From: Vermamoeba vermiformis
Taxonomy: Eukaryota > Tubulinea > Echinamoebida
Assembly: GCA_045837725.1 (NCBI GenBank)
Contig: JBEWZL010000036.1
Location: forward strand, 124,001-188,000
Reading direction: 5' to 3'
DNA length: 64,000 bases
The position numbers and the translations under genes were made by a program. Under the pieces are notes generated by a model. It worked only from the letters and a program-made list of their open reading frames with translations, did no database searches and was not told where the DNA came from. The first letter of the stretch is position 1, and each line of letters begins with the position of its first letter. This document shows, in pieces, positions 36,393-49,005 of the stretch.

Positions 36393-36610
36393 TGCTGCTT
36401 CAAAATCATAATTGGCGCCATTTTTCAAATACTTTGCTTGAGATTCTGCATCAAGAAATTCCTCGAAACTATAGTCAGAATATTCTTTACTGTTCTGACA
36501 CTTTATTCGTCAAAGTTGTTGTCTTTCGTCGCGATCTGATAAAAAAAAAAACGACTTTGTGCCGCGTTTATTTGAAGTCCAAAAAAAAGTAGCAACACAA
36601 ATGAGGTGAA

Positions 36611-38150
36611 ATGAACTTAGAAACATATAATAACGGCCACGGTCATAGTAACGGAAGTTCTAATGGCAAAGCAAACGAGTCGGACACCTTCAGTTTGGCT
36701 TCGATCGGTATCGAAAATTTATTTTCGACTGCCGTGCAACATAATAATAGTAAGTATTTTTATAATTATATACTAAGCCGTATTGTCTTGTAATTGCTTA
36801 AACTGAATTTTTAGCCGAATTCTGACCATTATTTTTTTTTAAGACAATATGCTGCACCAGAATGTTGCAACATTATTGGACTCGGCCATAGTCCCTACAA
36901 GGTAATATAATATGTTTTCGCTAATTTTCAAAAGAAGGCGAAAATTAATTCTTGTTGGTCGCGATCAGATCCATGTTCAATTTAATGACCAAAACAATGC
37001 TCACTGGTGCAGACCTAATGCCACTAACAACGCTGCCTATAATGCAACGCATACTAACAGTAGTACCCACGGATGAATCGATGGGCTGGAGGTAATATCA
37101 TTTTTAAAATTACAATGTTTCGTTTTCCTAATTTAGACAATTACTTAAATAGGCCTGCAGCAGGCAAACCTGAAGATTGGAAGGTCTTATTACAGATGCT
37201 AGAGGCTATTAAGCCAACGAGCACATTAGATGAGGGTCCGATGTTGCTGTTGCAAGAATGGCTGGATGCGTTGGATCAGCTCGAAAAACAAGGCGTTCAG
37301 AAAGAAGAACATCAAATATTTTTAATTATACAGAGCTCGGGCGAAACACATACATCGACAATCGCAAAGCTATTTTCAATCATGTCGGTCTTAATTGAAA
37401 AGACTCAATCTCCAGTACGCGAGATGTGCATCCGCTTCACTGAACACATCTTATTGGCGTTCTTAAGAACTCATCTTCATGAACCTGTTTATTCACGATT
37501 TTACGAGCTATTCAACTCATTCAAAAACAATTCTTACCGACTAAATATTCTCAGGGTACGTATCGATAGCAGATCCATTCCTTATCTATATTAACTCATT
37601 ATGTTGTCATTCCATTATCTATATTCTTAATAACTTATTATTATAATGTTAGACGTTCAAGTACCCGAAGATTATCTACGAAGTGACCACGCACATTCTG
37701 GCGCGCAATTTCGATGCAGGTCTGTTCGACGAATACACGAGCACGCGAGGCTCTAGCACACGACCGACAAAGAGGGCACGCACTGCCACTGACGAGGTCG
37801 ATCGGTCTTTTGCGCCTTCAGCCTCGCTACTTCATCGCTTTGCGCTGCAAGACTTGTTGTACCGGCCATTCAGCAAGGGCAGGACTCCAAAGGCCTCGCC
37901 ACTCATGCTTGTGGCCCTGTTAAATTATTTGTTAATGGCCGTGCTCAGAGAAGAACCAAACACACCGGATCTGCTCAAAGACGACTTCTTGATGTCACAA
38001 TTACACGAGAATATGACGCAACTGAAGAGCGCTATTGATGCGTATACTATTAAGGACTCAAAGGAAGCGGTGCTGCAGATCCACGGCTTGTTGACTTCAA
38101 TGTACGATACTATCGAGTACGAGACTCGCGCACGATATAGTACGAAGTAA
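36611..38150 (+). CDS. Uncharacterised helical protein
   Basis: Five exons join in phase: 36611-36749, 36844-36901, 36969-37091, 37153-37555 and 37653-38150, about 406 residues. It has a Gly/Asn/Ser/His-rich N-terminus (NNGHGHSNGSSNGK), then mostly amphipathic helices with a HEAT-like look (LLQEWLDALDQLEKQG, EMCIRFTEHILLAFLRTHLH). A central basic patch (RPTKRARTATDE) could be a nuclear signal. The final helical part includes ALQDLLYRPFSKG. No catalytic motif or transmembrane segment. It starts 218 bp from the divergent membrane-protein gene. I considered transcription or mRNA-processing scaffolds but found no match I trust. Confidence 0.8.
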
Positions 38151-38252
38151 ATGTTAATAATAATCGCTATTCTTGTAAATAAAAAAAGAAAATTACCACT
38201 CAACAAGCAAGCTAGATCTGGATCTTTATAAAACCACTTGTATTTAAAAAAT

Positions 38253-39455
38253 TTACAATTCTAAACCGACAGACACCCAATAATTTCTCAAATTATTTCG
38301 GCGTGCGAAAATTTCCATATATTTGCCACCAGGAACCATCTTTTCGATCAATTCATAAATCTCTTCGGGCTTTTGCGACTGACCTCTTCGTTCACTGAAA
38401 ATAACGTCGCTCGATCGTCTGGTGACTAAATCAGGCAAGTCATCGCCCTATAGACCTCAAGTTAGTATTGCGCGTACTGGCAGTTATTTTCCGAAAGAAT
38501 TTGGCCCAAAATAATTGGCTCAACAAAATTAGCTATAAGACGCACCTTCTTGCCAACAATACAGGTCTCTTTGGCATGTTGCAAGTAGAAGCCGTGACCT
38601 TTAGCCAATCTTCTATTAACAGTTGATTTGACCCAACTAATATCGTCAATAACCCTAAAAAAATGATTTGTAAGCGGATCTCGAATTTGAAATTTCTAAA
38701 AATTGACTTACTTGTAGCCCCATCGCTCCATCATCTCAACGGCGAAACTATATCGAGCGTTGATAACCCAAATAAACAAAAATCCTTTCTTCTGAAGCTT
38801 TGGAATGGGGATCTCTTCGATCGCCTTGTTGCCGAGTTGTTTGTAACCGATGGCAACACCACGAGTTGGCGCAGCACCGGCCAATTGCCATGGCGGGTCC
38901 ATAGTAATAACATCAAAGTTTCCTACTTCAGCAGCAAGTGCCTAATAATTTTAAATTTTTAGCGCCAAGTGCACGCGATCCAGTTTTCCATATTTTAGTA
39001 CTTACGTCCCAATCTAAATATCTAACGTCGCATCTGATGGGAATGCAATATGGTGGAATGGCAAATGTTTCTACTTCGTACTCCTCTGTGATAGAATTAT
39101 TCGAGTTAGATGCAACGGTAATTTACATAAAAAAATCCATATTTAATTTAATTAATGATCTACGCTATTATTTTAATATATAAATAATTATGTATGTAAT
39201 TTTAAATGAATATTTACCTCCGTTAATTAATGGCGCGACCTTTTTGTCGTCCAGCTCAGATTCGAGCTTTGTAATTTCAGAGCGCACTTCATCAATCATT
39301 TGTTTAATTTGCGCAGGGTCTGTGTCTGCTTCAACTTGAAAGCCCTCGTCATAAAGATGCGGTTTGAGCTCCACATCATCAATATTAACTTCACTGTCAG
39401 ATTCGATTTCTTCGACGTTCATGGCGTCATTATTTTTGTTTGTTTTATCGGCCAT
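38253..39455 (-). CDS. MT-A70 family N6-adenine methyltransferase, MTA1/AMT1-like
   Basis: SAM-dependent adenine-N6 methylase. Exon 1 (39455-39218) encodes an acidic N-terminus with a coiled segment (QIKQMIDEVRSEITKLESEL). Exon 2 gives IPPYCIPIRCDVRYLDWD. The catalytic exon holds the DPPW motif at 38888-38899, in MDPPWQLAGAAPTRGVAIGY. The next exons give ISWVKSTVNRRLAKGHGFYL, then QHAKETCIVGKKG and GGKYMEIFARRNN. METTL3 has DPPWDIHMELPYGTM and TGHWLNHGKEHCLVG, METTL14 lacks DPPW, and METTL4 differs again. The PTRGVAIGY and KGHGFYLQHAKE blocks fit what I recall of the MTA1/AMT1 clade that makes DNA 6mA in ciliates. The clade call is inference; the family call is firm. Confidence 0.85.
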
Positions 39456-39787
39456 ATTGATTGTGGTCGATAGTCGTTGGTCAGGAACACGAACTAATCA
39501 ACTGAAAATTTAAAAATTGGTTTGGTTCGGCACGATTTTTGGCGGCAAAATTATTTTTGGACTTATTTATTATACTTCTAGATTGAAACGGTGCAGCAAG
39601 AAAAAAATGTCATTTCTAATTAATCGGGTAAGATTATTATAATAGTGCCACCTTTTCAGGACTCGGATCGAACCTGCTTCCAAATTGCTTGAATTAATTC
39701 TTGCGCACCACTCTATTTCAATTTGAGTATATATTACTGCATTATATGGATAATTCGCATTTATTTAAAACAACAAAAAGACCTCGC
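39456..39787. promoter_or_regulatory. Promoter region of the MT-A70 gene
   Basis: This 332-bp stretch lies between the ATG at 39455 (minus) and the 3' end of RPA49. It contains TTTTTGGCGGCAAAA at about 39536-39550, a near-palindromic E2F-like site about 80 bp upstream of the methylase ATG. Nothing else was recognised. Confidence 0.45.
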
Positions 39788-42142
39788 TTAAAATTTCTTA
39801 GGCGGACCCATTCTTTTCGGAGCAGGAGGCTTGTACGGCGCTTTCAACTTGGCAACGTACAATGAATTCGAGGAACTAGGCGCTACGTCTTCATCGTCGT
39901 CATCTTCCTCAGCAGCCTTCTTGGCTCTCTTTGATTTTTTGTAAATGAGATCGCATCCAACTTGTTGGAAGTGTAACTTCATTCTAAACAAAGATAATCG
40001 ATTAGGATAGTGAACAATTATATGGAATATGATAGTATCATTCGTATTTGATTAAATAAGGGGTCAGATCCTTTTTAAAATCAACGTTTTTTCATACTAC
40101 GCAGATAAGGTTGAAAAGGATTATTTGTAACATCATGTTATACTTATTTAATCAGTATAGTCTATTATATACGCTCTATAGATGATATACGTACTGTTTT
40201 TGAGTCATGCCAATGTCGTCGGCAATCAAATGCACATCCGTTTCAAAGTTGCAGGCGATCAGGGCCAAGACACAAGCGTAGTTGATTAGCTTCAAGCGAA
40301 GAGGTTTAGTCTTTTCGTAACTAATAATATAATTGTTAACATCACGCTATTGAGTTATATGTAAGCGAATATAAAGGTAAATTTTGTACTGCTACAAAAA
40401 GATCTACTTTTAGGACTATAATATTGATAATCTACCATAATAAAAATCGTATAATAACATCGCTATGAATATATACGTACTTTAACTTCTCAACAGACTT
40501 GATCTGGGCAAACTTTTCGACCATCCGCGAGTAAAGTACGCCAGGCAACATTTTCATCTTGGCTGGAGGCACGTCTTTAGGCAAGAAGTTGCCCATAAAT
40601 TTGTGGAACCTCAGCAAGTAATTCAAGTACTGAAGAGCTGCTACTGAGCGTTCTTTTCTAGCTTTCTGGGCTGCATCTGCGGAATCCAACTTCTCGAGCT
40701 CTCTCAGCCTGTTAACCACGAATGAAGAGTACCAGCTAACATTAATTAATATTAGTACTCACTAGATGTAACTATATTCTAATAAGCAATAAAAAGTATT
40801 CGGATTAAAGTCGGATCCGTTACACGTAATTATAACCCATTTGTAAGCTCCTGCAGCCTATTCATATGATGTACTTACTTATCTTCGTGCTCGTTACTCT
40901 TCTTTTTGTTGTCTCCCTCTTCTTTAACGGGCGAGGCAGGCACTGTACTTCGTTTCTTCAACGCATCCGCAACAAAGCCTTTATTGCTCTTCAAAAAGTT
41001 CATTTCGTCCATAGAAATAACTAATTAAAGCATAGATTAAGGAATAATACTATTTGAACTGCTAGGAATAAAAAGAATAATTCCAGTACGTGGATCTCGT
41101 TCGATAAAAATAAAAGCTGGCTAAGCAAGCATTATTAAGATATAAATTTGTAAGATATTAGCTTCATATATAGTAAGAATAATAAGGATACTGTTATTAA
41201 TGTCGAAGATCTTGGCTGGTTTGGTGGCCTCGGGATCGTAAGGCGGAATATTCTCGACAACAGGTGTAGCAGTAGTGTCCTCGCCTTCAGTACGGTTCTC
41301 GTCGTCTTTTTTAATCTTATCAGCGATTAAATCCGCTGCAACTTGATCCACATCCATCGCACTCGTAGGATCGATTTTGTTTGACATTAGCTGGCGGATA
41401 GTAGTTCTTGTGCGCTTAGTGCCGAATGCATCGACCAATATCTTACGTTTTTCTAAGTAAGATAGGTCCTTATACATGTTGTCTACTGTAACTTTTGTTT
41501 CGAGGCCCTTGATGTGCTGATCCATCTTGAAAATGTGCGGCGATTCGACCAATTTAAGCGTCTTAGTCTTCTTATCAAATACACCGATCATATACCTATA
41601 TTAGATATTAATAACACTGCTAATTAAATTCGAATTGTTTTGACTTACTTTGAGAGATCTGTTTTTTGCGAATCTGCTCCAAAATTTGAAGCGCTATATA
41701 TTACTTTGTTAGTCTCTGCTGCTAGCTGTTTGTGCCACAGGAGAGGGGCCTCTTTTGTTTCGCGCTTTAAGCAGACCCATTGCAAACCTCCTTCCTCTTC
41801 GCTTCCGTTGTTTAATACATAAGGAGGTGGTGGACCGTGAGGAAATGACGCTAATGATGTTAAATATGATTAATATTAATGGCATTATAAATATTTTTGT
41901 TGATTGATATTTTGAGCAGCGCGATCCGGATTTTGAAATAAGATCCAACTTTTGTAAACTCGAGTGAAAATTAAATACGCACCTATAAATGGACCACAAT
42001 CTTTATCAGTAGTCTCTACATATTCCAATTTAATTTTTTTCAATTTTTGGCCGTCATCTGAACCGTTCTGATGCGATTCAACGGTTTCGGATGTCGACAT
42101 GGCGTCAGACTTCCTCTTTTTGGATTTCTTATGATCGCTCAT
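39788..42142 (-). CDS. POLR1E: RNA polymerase I subunit RPA49
   Basis: Subunit of the Pol I heterodimer (with RPA34) that aids initiation and elongation of rRNA transcription in the nucleolus. Start at 42142 with a Lys-rich lead (MSDHKKSKKRKSD). The dimerisation barrel follows: CGPFIGASFPHGPPPYVLNN and WHKQLAAETNKVIYSASNFG, then YMIGVFDKKTKTLKLVESPH. The linker reads IPPYDPEATKPAKIFDINN. The tandem winged-helix part covers exons at about 40490-40720 and 40200-40320. A basic C-terminus ends RMGPPKKF. About seven exons, all in phase; length is close to the family norm of about 420 residues. Confidence 0.9.
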
Positions 42143-42289
42143 TGTATAATGTTACAGTGGCCTATAATATAAATAGCTGCGTGGTCCACCGTAGAATCGT
42201 GAGATCGACAAAAAATAAAAAAATTGAATTTATTATTTCTGTTTATTCTCTCAACTGCTCACCATACGTGTATATATACCCCATATATA
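42143..42289. promoter_or_regulatory. 147-bp bidirectional promoter of RPA49 and AATF
   Basis: Two ribosome-biogenesis genes start head to head, at 42142 (minus) and 42290 (plus), with only 147 bp between the ATGs. A shared promoter would couple Pol I subunit and pre-rRNA processing factor expression. No known element was identified in it. Confidence 0.6.
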
Positions 42290-45217
42290 ATGAGTGCAAA
42301 GAAGAAGTTTGGATCGCCTCCTTCAGGCAAAAAAGCTGCAAAATTCAGCGATCCGATCCAAGATGACGGAAACAGCGTTATTACTGGCAAATCACTTGCT
42401 GCTAAAATTGCTGAATTATCAAACCCTTCACCTAGAGGTATGACATATATTTATTGAATTATAACGAACAGTTAGAAATAATTCGCACGATCCGATCCAA
42501 AGTCTATCAAAATAATAACGCCCAATAACACGATTATACCATGCATTATTAATACGTATCGCATTCTATAAGCGTAAATGATTTTTTCAATTTATTTTGA
42601 GCGATCTGACTAACACGATCGCAGATTTCGATCCCGAAGCACCGACAGACTGGGACAGCTTGCGATTAGAACGATTTGATGTCGAAGAAGGACCCTCAAG
42701 CAAGAAGTAAGTCATTATTACACTGCCTAATTACGTATCTAACCCTTTTTCAGATTTCAAAAAGCTCCTACAAAAGCCGCAATGAAAGCTGAGCCTATTA
42801 TGGGCGAGAAATATAGAGGCAAGAAAGTTAGTCGCAAGGAACTCGAGCAAGATGTAAGTAATAACTATTCACAGCGTTACAGTCGAATTTTTTTGTCGCG
42901 TACTGGATCTAATTCGGATTTAGGACTTCTCTGCTGAAGAAGACGTCATGAGCGAGGGTGATGGTAGTGATGATGGTGAATTCGATGAAGATGGTGATGG
43001 CGGCGATGACTTTGACGTTGTTCTCGATGAAAGTTCAGATGAGGAAGAAGACGACGGAGATCTTGAAGACAAATTCGATTTTGAAGGCGAAGAAGACGAC
43101 GAGTATACTGTAAGCATATAATACGCTAATATGATTATAACGACGTATTAATATCACTCGTAGAGCGGCAATGTCGTTTCAACTTTGAAATCTGTTGAAG
43201 AGGCTTTGAAATTACAAAAACAACTCGAAGAAGAAGAGGAAGAGGATGAGAAGTATGTAGTATAGCAATACCATATATTTTGATGCATAATACTCAAATT
43301 CATGCTATTTATAGGACTCAAATTAAAGCTCTTGCTCGCGATGCTACAGAAGAGTTAAATAAGGCTATGCAAACTAAGAATCAACGTGTAAGTATAATAA
43401 TGTTCATTAATATTATAATGTTATTGATATTAATTGGCTTTCATGTTAGGTTTTATGGGATAACTTGTTGGATGTACGCATGCGCATCCAAAAACTGCTT
43501 ACAAGCACCAACAAACTGCCCCAATACGATGTGTACCCTGAATTCGTTGCTAATATCAAATCTCATGCTGAAGATGAAGACAAGAACCTCTTGAAGAAGA
43601 CAATGGAGAACATTAATGGACTGCTTGGAGATCTGACCAGCTTGAGCAATGTAAGTATAGGATCATAATATTATCGCCATCATACTTGAGAGCAATATAT
43701 GCTATATTTGTACAAAAATTCGCCGTTTTAGCTTTGTTTTTGAGATCGCGTACTGACTTTTGGATGTGCTTAGAATTTGAGACTGCAACACCCTGACCTG
43801 CAATCAGCAGCTTCACCGATGGAAGAAAGTAATGAAGAGCCCTCAGACAATGGCGACGAAGACAACGACAAGCCTAAGCGCGGTGTTAAGCGAAAACGAG
43901 ATGTGGATGAGTGGTGGGAAGAAATTGACCGCAGTTACAAGAAGTAAGTTGATTATATTGCATATTATGCATATATTTCCACTACTATCGTATTGGGACC
44001 ACATTTCCAAGCACACAAATCTTTTCTTTTCCTTTTTTAGAATTATCAGCGAGAAATTTGTACTTGGATCTGTTTCGTGATTCAATATCGCAAAATAGCT
44101 ATATTATAGTGCCCATATTAACAACATGCTATTAGATTCGCTCCCTATCAAAATGAGGTCATTGAAATGTGGCACTCAAAAACGATGATTCAATCCGGCG
44201 TCAATGTCAACAAACTGAAGAATTTGAATCAGGCAAGTAGTTGATATGCATATATGTATCGTATATATACTAATCTTCCATATAATACCATTACAGAGCG
44301 CAGTTAAACAAACAGAAAATATTCTCAAAGCTAATAAAGAAAAAGTCGTTAAGAAGACGCAATTGAAGCGAGAAGACTATAATATTCTTGGAAAGGTATG
44401 TTATAGACCTATATTAACACAATGCTATTACTCATAATTAATTTGAACTATTGCCAAATCATTAAAAATTTTAACGGGATCTCGGCCCGAGACTCGCTGT
44501 AACAAGCGTGTTATAGCGATCAATCATGTCAATTAATATCATTACCTTTATAATATCGGTCTCTCGGATATAAATAGCGCGGCCCATCGTATTAACTGAT
44601 TTTACTTGGTTTTTTGTGCATCCGGTACTAAACTTGTTTCTATGCAGATTACCAAGACAAATAAGCCTGAGAATAAGGAAGTTGTGCTTGGTGATGATGG
44701 AGAGCCTATTATCAACACTGAAAAGCAGCGCAGTGTTCACGCTGAAGATTATGATCCCGAGATCTTCGACGACGGAGACTTTTATCAAATGCTCTTGAAG
44801 GAGTTAATAGAATCAGGCATGAATGATGTTCAAGGTAAGCTATATGCGCATATTTGCTATCGTTTAATAACTATTTGGATCCCGCTCTTTTTTTTCGAGC
44901 TTTACACGACGAATGCGCAGCTTCCATATCAATAATACTAATACTACCGTGTTATTATAGATCCATATGAACTTACTAGGAGGTACTTGATGTTAAACAA
45001 GCTACGCAAGAAGCGACACAGAAATGTGGATCGACGCGCCACAAAAGGTCGCAAGATCAAGTACGTTGTGCACGACAAGCTCGTTAATTACATGGCCCCT
45101 GATACTGGAAGATATCCTATGCTCACTTCACCGACTGTGGGTCAGCTCTTCAGATCTCTCTTCGGTCAAAAGGCGACAATGAATATGACCTCGAACAACA
45201 ATGACGATGACGATTAA
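42290..45217 (+). CDS. AATF: AATF/Che-1 (Bfr2) family nucleolar protein
   Basis: Part of the ANN complex needed for 40S ribosome maturation. Start MSAKKKFGSPPSGKKAAKFS. A long acidic centre (about 42930-43260) is followed by the AATF leucine-zipper-like region VLWDNLLDVRMRIQKLLTST. Then come KRKRDVDEWWEEIDRSYKKF, FAPYQNEVIEMWHSKT, DDGDFYQMLLKELIESG and the C-terminal TRAUB region KLRKKRHRNVDRRATKGRKI followed by KYVVHDKLVNYMAPDTG. It ends with a poly-Asp tail. More than ten exons. The intron at about 44397-44646 is longer than its neighbours; no RNA gene was recognised in it. Confidence 0.93.
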
Positions 45218-45557
45218 GACTCGTATTATTGTTAATATTATACTATGATGTAGTGTTGTTACTGTAGTATAAGGTGCTTAATAACACTGCTCGTAATAAA
45301 CACAGAACCAGTCAAAACGACTTATGCACATCCTTTTCACTCAAATGAGAAAATTTATACCTACTACTTCTTATAGTCACACAATCCTATACATAGTACT
45401 AGTCCGAATTGGAGGACCTATATTTGCTTGCCCGTTGATCGCAGTACGTAATATGAGGGAGTACAATTAAGTACTTTCAAAGTTCCGCACCACGATTGTA
45501 CGAGGACACGAACACAGTGAATGCAATGAATGGTATTTATGTACAGGTTAGTTCACA
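45218..45557. other. Convergent intergenic region
   Basis: This 340-bp stretch between the 3' ends of AATF (plus) and COQ4 (minus) holds AATAAA at 45295 and otherwise AT-rich sequence. No gene or RNA was seen. Confidence 0.5.
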
Positions 45558-47624
45558 TCAGTGTTGATGCGTAGCGTCACTGTGACTCTGTCGCGGAGGT
45601 TTGACGAACCCAAACTCTTCGCGCAGTTCAGCGACAGGGCGGTCCAAAATCTTCTCGTAGTACACGTTCATTAAGAACACACAGCTCTTGCTGCACTCTA
45701 CGGCCCACGGCAAATAGACCCTAGTCAATATCGATTGCTCTTTCAAACTCAATTTGAACGGGAACGCCAGTGTGCTTAATGCTGCCATAGGCAACCCTAT
45801 TAATATGCATTAGTATATTAGTATTAGCGGCTTGAAGTGCGCCAATCACATGGTCAAAAATGCAACACGTGATGCAATAAAATGTTTCACGAACACGAGT
45901 GCCTATTGTATTGATTATATGTCACGTATTTAACATAGTCGTACCTGTTTGCATGAATTCGAACCATTTTAATGCAATTTCGCCAAACACATCCGTTTCA
46001 AGTCCTGACAACACGTGCCAAAAGTCGTGCACTTGTCGGTAGCGCGTCATGACATAGGCCAGTTCAGGGTCATCAATGAACCGCACTGAGGGCCTATTAA
46101 TAGTAATAGAAATGAGGTTAGTATGTGAGTTAACGTGACGCACTAAATTAAGCAGTGCTAATTATAGTCAAGTTTGTACTTGGATTAGTCAATCGCGATG
46201 AGTGATAATCTGGTGATATAAATAGCGGCTATTAAAAGTCGTAGTATTGCTCCGAATCAATTTAATGAATTTCGTGTTGCTAATCATGAAAAGATTCTCG
46301 CACATTGCGCAATCGCGCGAACAAAAAAATCACTGAAAAATTGAAACAAAAAAAAACAAATATTTGCAACGAATTTCTGCAATTTCTTTCACAGATCATA
46401 ATCAAATGCAGTGTAATTGACGAGTAAAGCAAAAATAGCATTTTGACGGATCAGGTGACACGTGTCGAAATTCCATCGATGGTCACCGTTCTTGAAACTA
46501 AGGACGCCATATATAGTAACATTACCGATTATCAGAGCCAAATCCATGCGTGCTCATAAACTCGGCGTATTCCCGGCCCAAAGTACCCGCTGGATATTGC
46601 AACAATTTATCCAAAGGAAGTGTGTCCGGCGTGATTTGTGGCTATTTTTAGAACCGCATTAGTTTCAGTCCGGATGTGAAAAGAACAATGAAATAATGCT
46701 ATGTATAAGTAAAAGATTTAAATACTAGCACTACAGACTTCTATCTTTAGAAAGAATTCAGATCCAGCATCATAATCAGTTTTACGAAGTAATTTCAATG
46801 GATTGGATCAAATTAACACGGAAATAGCAGAGAATATTAAGTAGTGCGTAACAATTTGTTTAGCGGAATTATTAATAAGATTCTAATAGATTTATACAAA
46901 CTTATTTGGTAACTCACTTTTTCCGCCAAGATCTGACGACCAACAGGGTGGTCCAACATCTTCTCGTGCAGATGGCGCAGTGCTAGTGGCCCGGTAGTCT
47001 CGCCTAGTCAATCGAAAGTGAGCTGCTATATTTAGCAACATAACTTAACCGGATGTGGCATACCGATTGTTTCAGACTGTTACATACCCAATGCAGCGAC
47101 CATATCGGTGCGAAGAGGATTATACAATGATACTAGTGCCGATCCTATTGCTAATAGACCCTTTTGAATGGTCGAGGTGGGTACGTGACCCGGATACAGC
47201 GGCTTGTTGTACGATCGAGTGGATTTGGCTTGAGTGTCTTGAAACGTTTGAGATGACGTAGAATCTACGCCTACAATATTTATAAAGTCAATTTTGTGTG
47301 TTATTTTGGGAAACAAGGCAACACAAAGCTCGTGTAACGTCAAATTTGCAATTAAATTCAATTTGAAAAAAAATTGATTTAAAAATTAGAAGAAATTAGA
47401 TTAACGATCATGTGTCATACATCAATAATAGGTACGTTAGAGAAAATTATTGGCGTAAAATTACCTTTATTTAAGTTCGCTGAAGTCGAATATTGTTTGT
47501 AAAAGATCTGATTGCTGCATCCAGTTTGAGCTACATGCTTCTTTGATTTACACGATGCCAATACATTTTTTACACGTGGTCTATTAACAACCCGTGATAT
47601 GGATCGGATCAGTTGTGACTGCAT
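45558..47624 (-). CDS. COQ4: Ubiquinone biosynthesis protein COQ4
   Basis: Mitochondrial inner-membrane protein that organises the CoQ synthome; recent work gives it an oxidative decarboxylation role on the CoQ head group. The N-terminal exon from 47624 encodes a presequence ([20 protein letters not shown], later YKQYSTSA). Conserved parts are [20 protein letters not shown] and RTDMVAALG, then [20 protein letters not shown] and [20 protein letters not shown]. The metal-site motif HDFWH lies at 46015-46029 in [20 protein letters not shown]. The C-terminus carries [11 protein letters not shown]. About six exons. Introns at about 46144-46480 and 46680-46910 are long for this genome, and nothing was recognised in them. 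Confidence 0.93.
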
Positions 47625-47681
47625 CGTTCTACAGAAAAATAAAATAATCATTCGCTAACTCAGATCTTATCAAAACACAAC
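47625..47681. promoter_or_regulatory. 57-bp bidirectional promoter of COQ4 and EMC8/9
   Basis: ATGs at 47624 (minus) and 47682 (plus) are only 57 bp apart, so both transcripts must start within or very near this stretch. No defined motif was recognised. Confidence 0.5.
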
Positions 47682-48612
47682 ATGAAATATATTATTGAAT
47701 CAGTAGCATACGAAAAGATAATATTACACGCATTTAAGTACCCATCACAATCAGTCACTGGTGTATTATTGGGTAAAAAAGATGATGACGAAAAAGTGAA
47801 ACTCATTACAGATGCGATTCCTTTATTCCACGGCAATGTTCTCGCACCTATGTTAGAATTGGCTATGATGCAGGTAATTTATAAGCCATACAGAATTTAT
47901 TGGATATTTTTTGATATTATTTTAAAATAAATTTTTGTCATACCATTATCTTGCTCAATCGTTCACCGACGCCTATTAACTTATTGGAAATTAATTATTT
48001 TGCCACTATATTTTGATTATGAAAGAATCCACTTTCCAAGCAAGTTTTTTAATCTGTCACATTGATCTGATCTCCGCACGCTAACACATTTTAACAATAC
48101 TAGATCGATGAATATGCCGCCAAAGAATCTCTTTATATTGTTGGATGTTATACAGCGCCAGAGCTATTAACTCAACGCTCGTTGGATGCAGTCACGATCC
48201 AGATCGGCGACAAAATCCACAATTACTTCCCTAGCGCTTGTATATTATTGGTATGTCCATAATAATGTCTAATATACCTCTTTTTCGCCTTGCAAAGATT
48301 TAACACCTGTTTTAGGTTGACAATGCAAAGCTCGGACTTCCATTGAGTGAAAATGCCCTACACGTAAGAAAATTTGAACGATAAATCTGTAATTACGTCT
48401 TATTAATTAAAGACAATTTACTATAGATCTGCACTAAAGAAGGAACGTCTTGGAAACAATCGAAACAAGAGTTGGATGTAGCAGGCGAAGAAAAAATGTT
48501 TAAAGAACTGAACCAGTACATTACGCAAGGCAAGCACCATCATTTAGTTGATTTTTCAAATCATTTGGACGATATTACGCTCGATTGGTGTAACAAGAAG
48601 CTCTTGCAGTAA
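47682..48612 (+). CDS. EMC8: ER membrane protein complex subunit 8/9
   Basis: Cytosolic MPN-fold subunit of the EMC insertase that inserts tail-anchored and multi-pass proteins at the ER. Start MKYIIESVAYEKIILHAFKY is followed by SVTGVLLGKK, AIPLFHGNVLAPMLELAMMQ, then LYIVGCYTAPELLTQRSLDA and VDNAKLGLPLSENAL. The JAMM metalloprotease residues are not present, as is normal for EMC8/9. About five exons. Stop TAA at 48610-48612. The usual metazoan length of about 200 residues is matched. Confidence 0.9.
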
Positions 48613-48753
48613 ATCTAGTTTTGTGCAGCAGATTTGCCTTACAAAAAATACTGGGAATGTCAGCGTATTTACGATTTTATTGAATTGTCTATATTTGATA
48701 GCGATCGGAAGCCTCCTGTTTAGTTTCCAGATCTAGAATTTCGTGTGATAGAA

Positions 48754-48915
48754 ATGACATCCAGCCTTAAAAGGCTTTACGAACAAACTCGAAGTCTCAC
48801 AAATGACGTATGCGCATACGTACCCTTTACATAACGCTAAGTAATATTTAATATTGAGAGATTGTAATTAATTTAGAAAACTGAACGATTTTCGTTTGTG
48901 GATCGCGCCGAATAG
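48754..48915 (+). CDS. Possible two-exon micro-gene (30 residues)
   Basis: ATG at 48754 opens a frame of 18 codons to a GTATGC donor (exon 48754-48807). An acceptor at 48876 leads to 13 more codons ending TAG (48877-48915). The product would be MTSSLKRLYEQTRSLTND plus KTERFSFVDRAE, an amphipathic, charged peptide. It is too short to identify. It may equally be the 3' UTR of EMC8/9 or the tail of a longer transcript. Confidence 0.25.
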
Positions 48916-49005
48916 TTACGCCGAGTCCAAATTAACTGTAATATTGCGACATCAATTAAAATCATTGCAATATTTACATTTAATACATTATGTACAAATA
49001 CGGAG

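Noticed and set aside
38253-39455. Call as METTL3 (mRNA m6A writer)
   Set aside because: The DPPW flank and the GHG...QHAKE block do not match the METTL3 pattern, and no CCCH zinc fingers are encoded upstream.
44397-44646. RNA gene inside the long AATF intron
   Set aside because: The region has GC-rich words (gatctcggcccgagactcg) but no tRNA, snRNA or C/D-box pattern.
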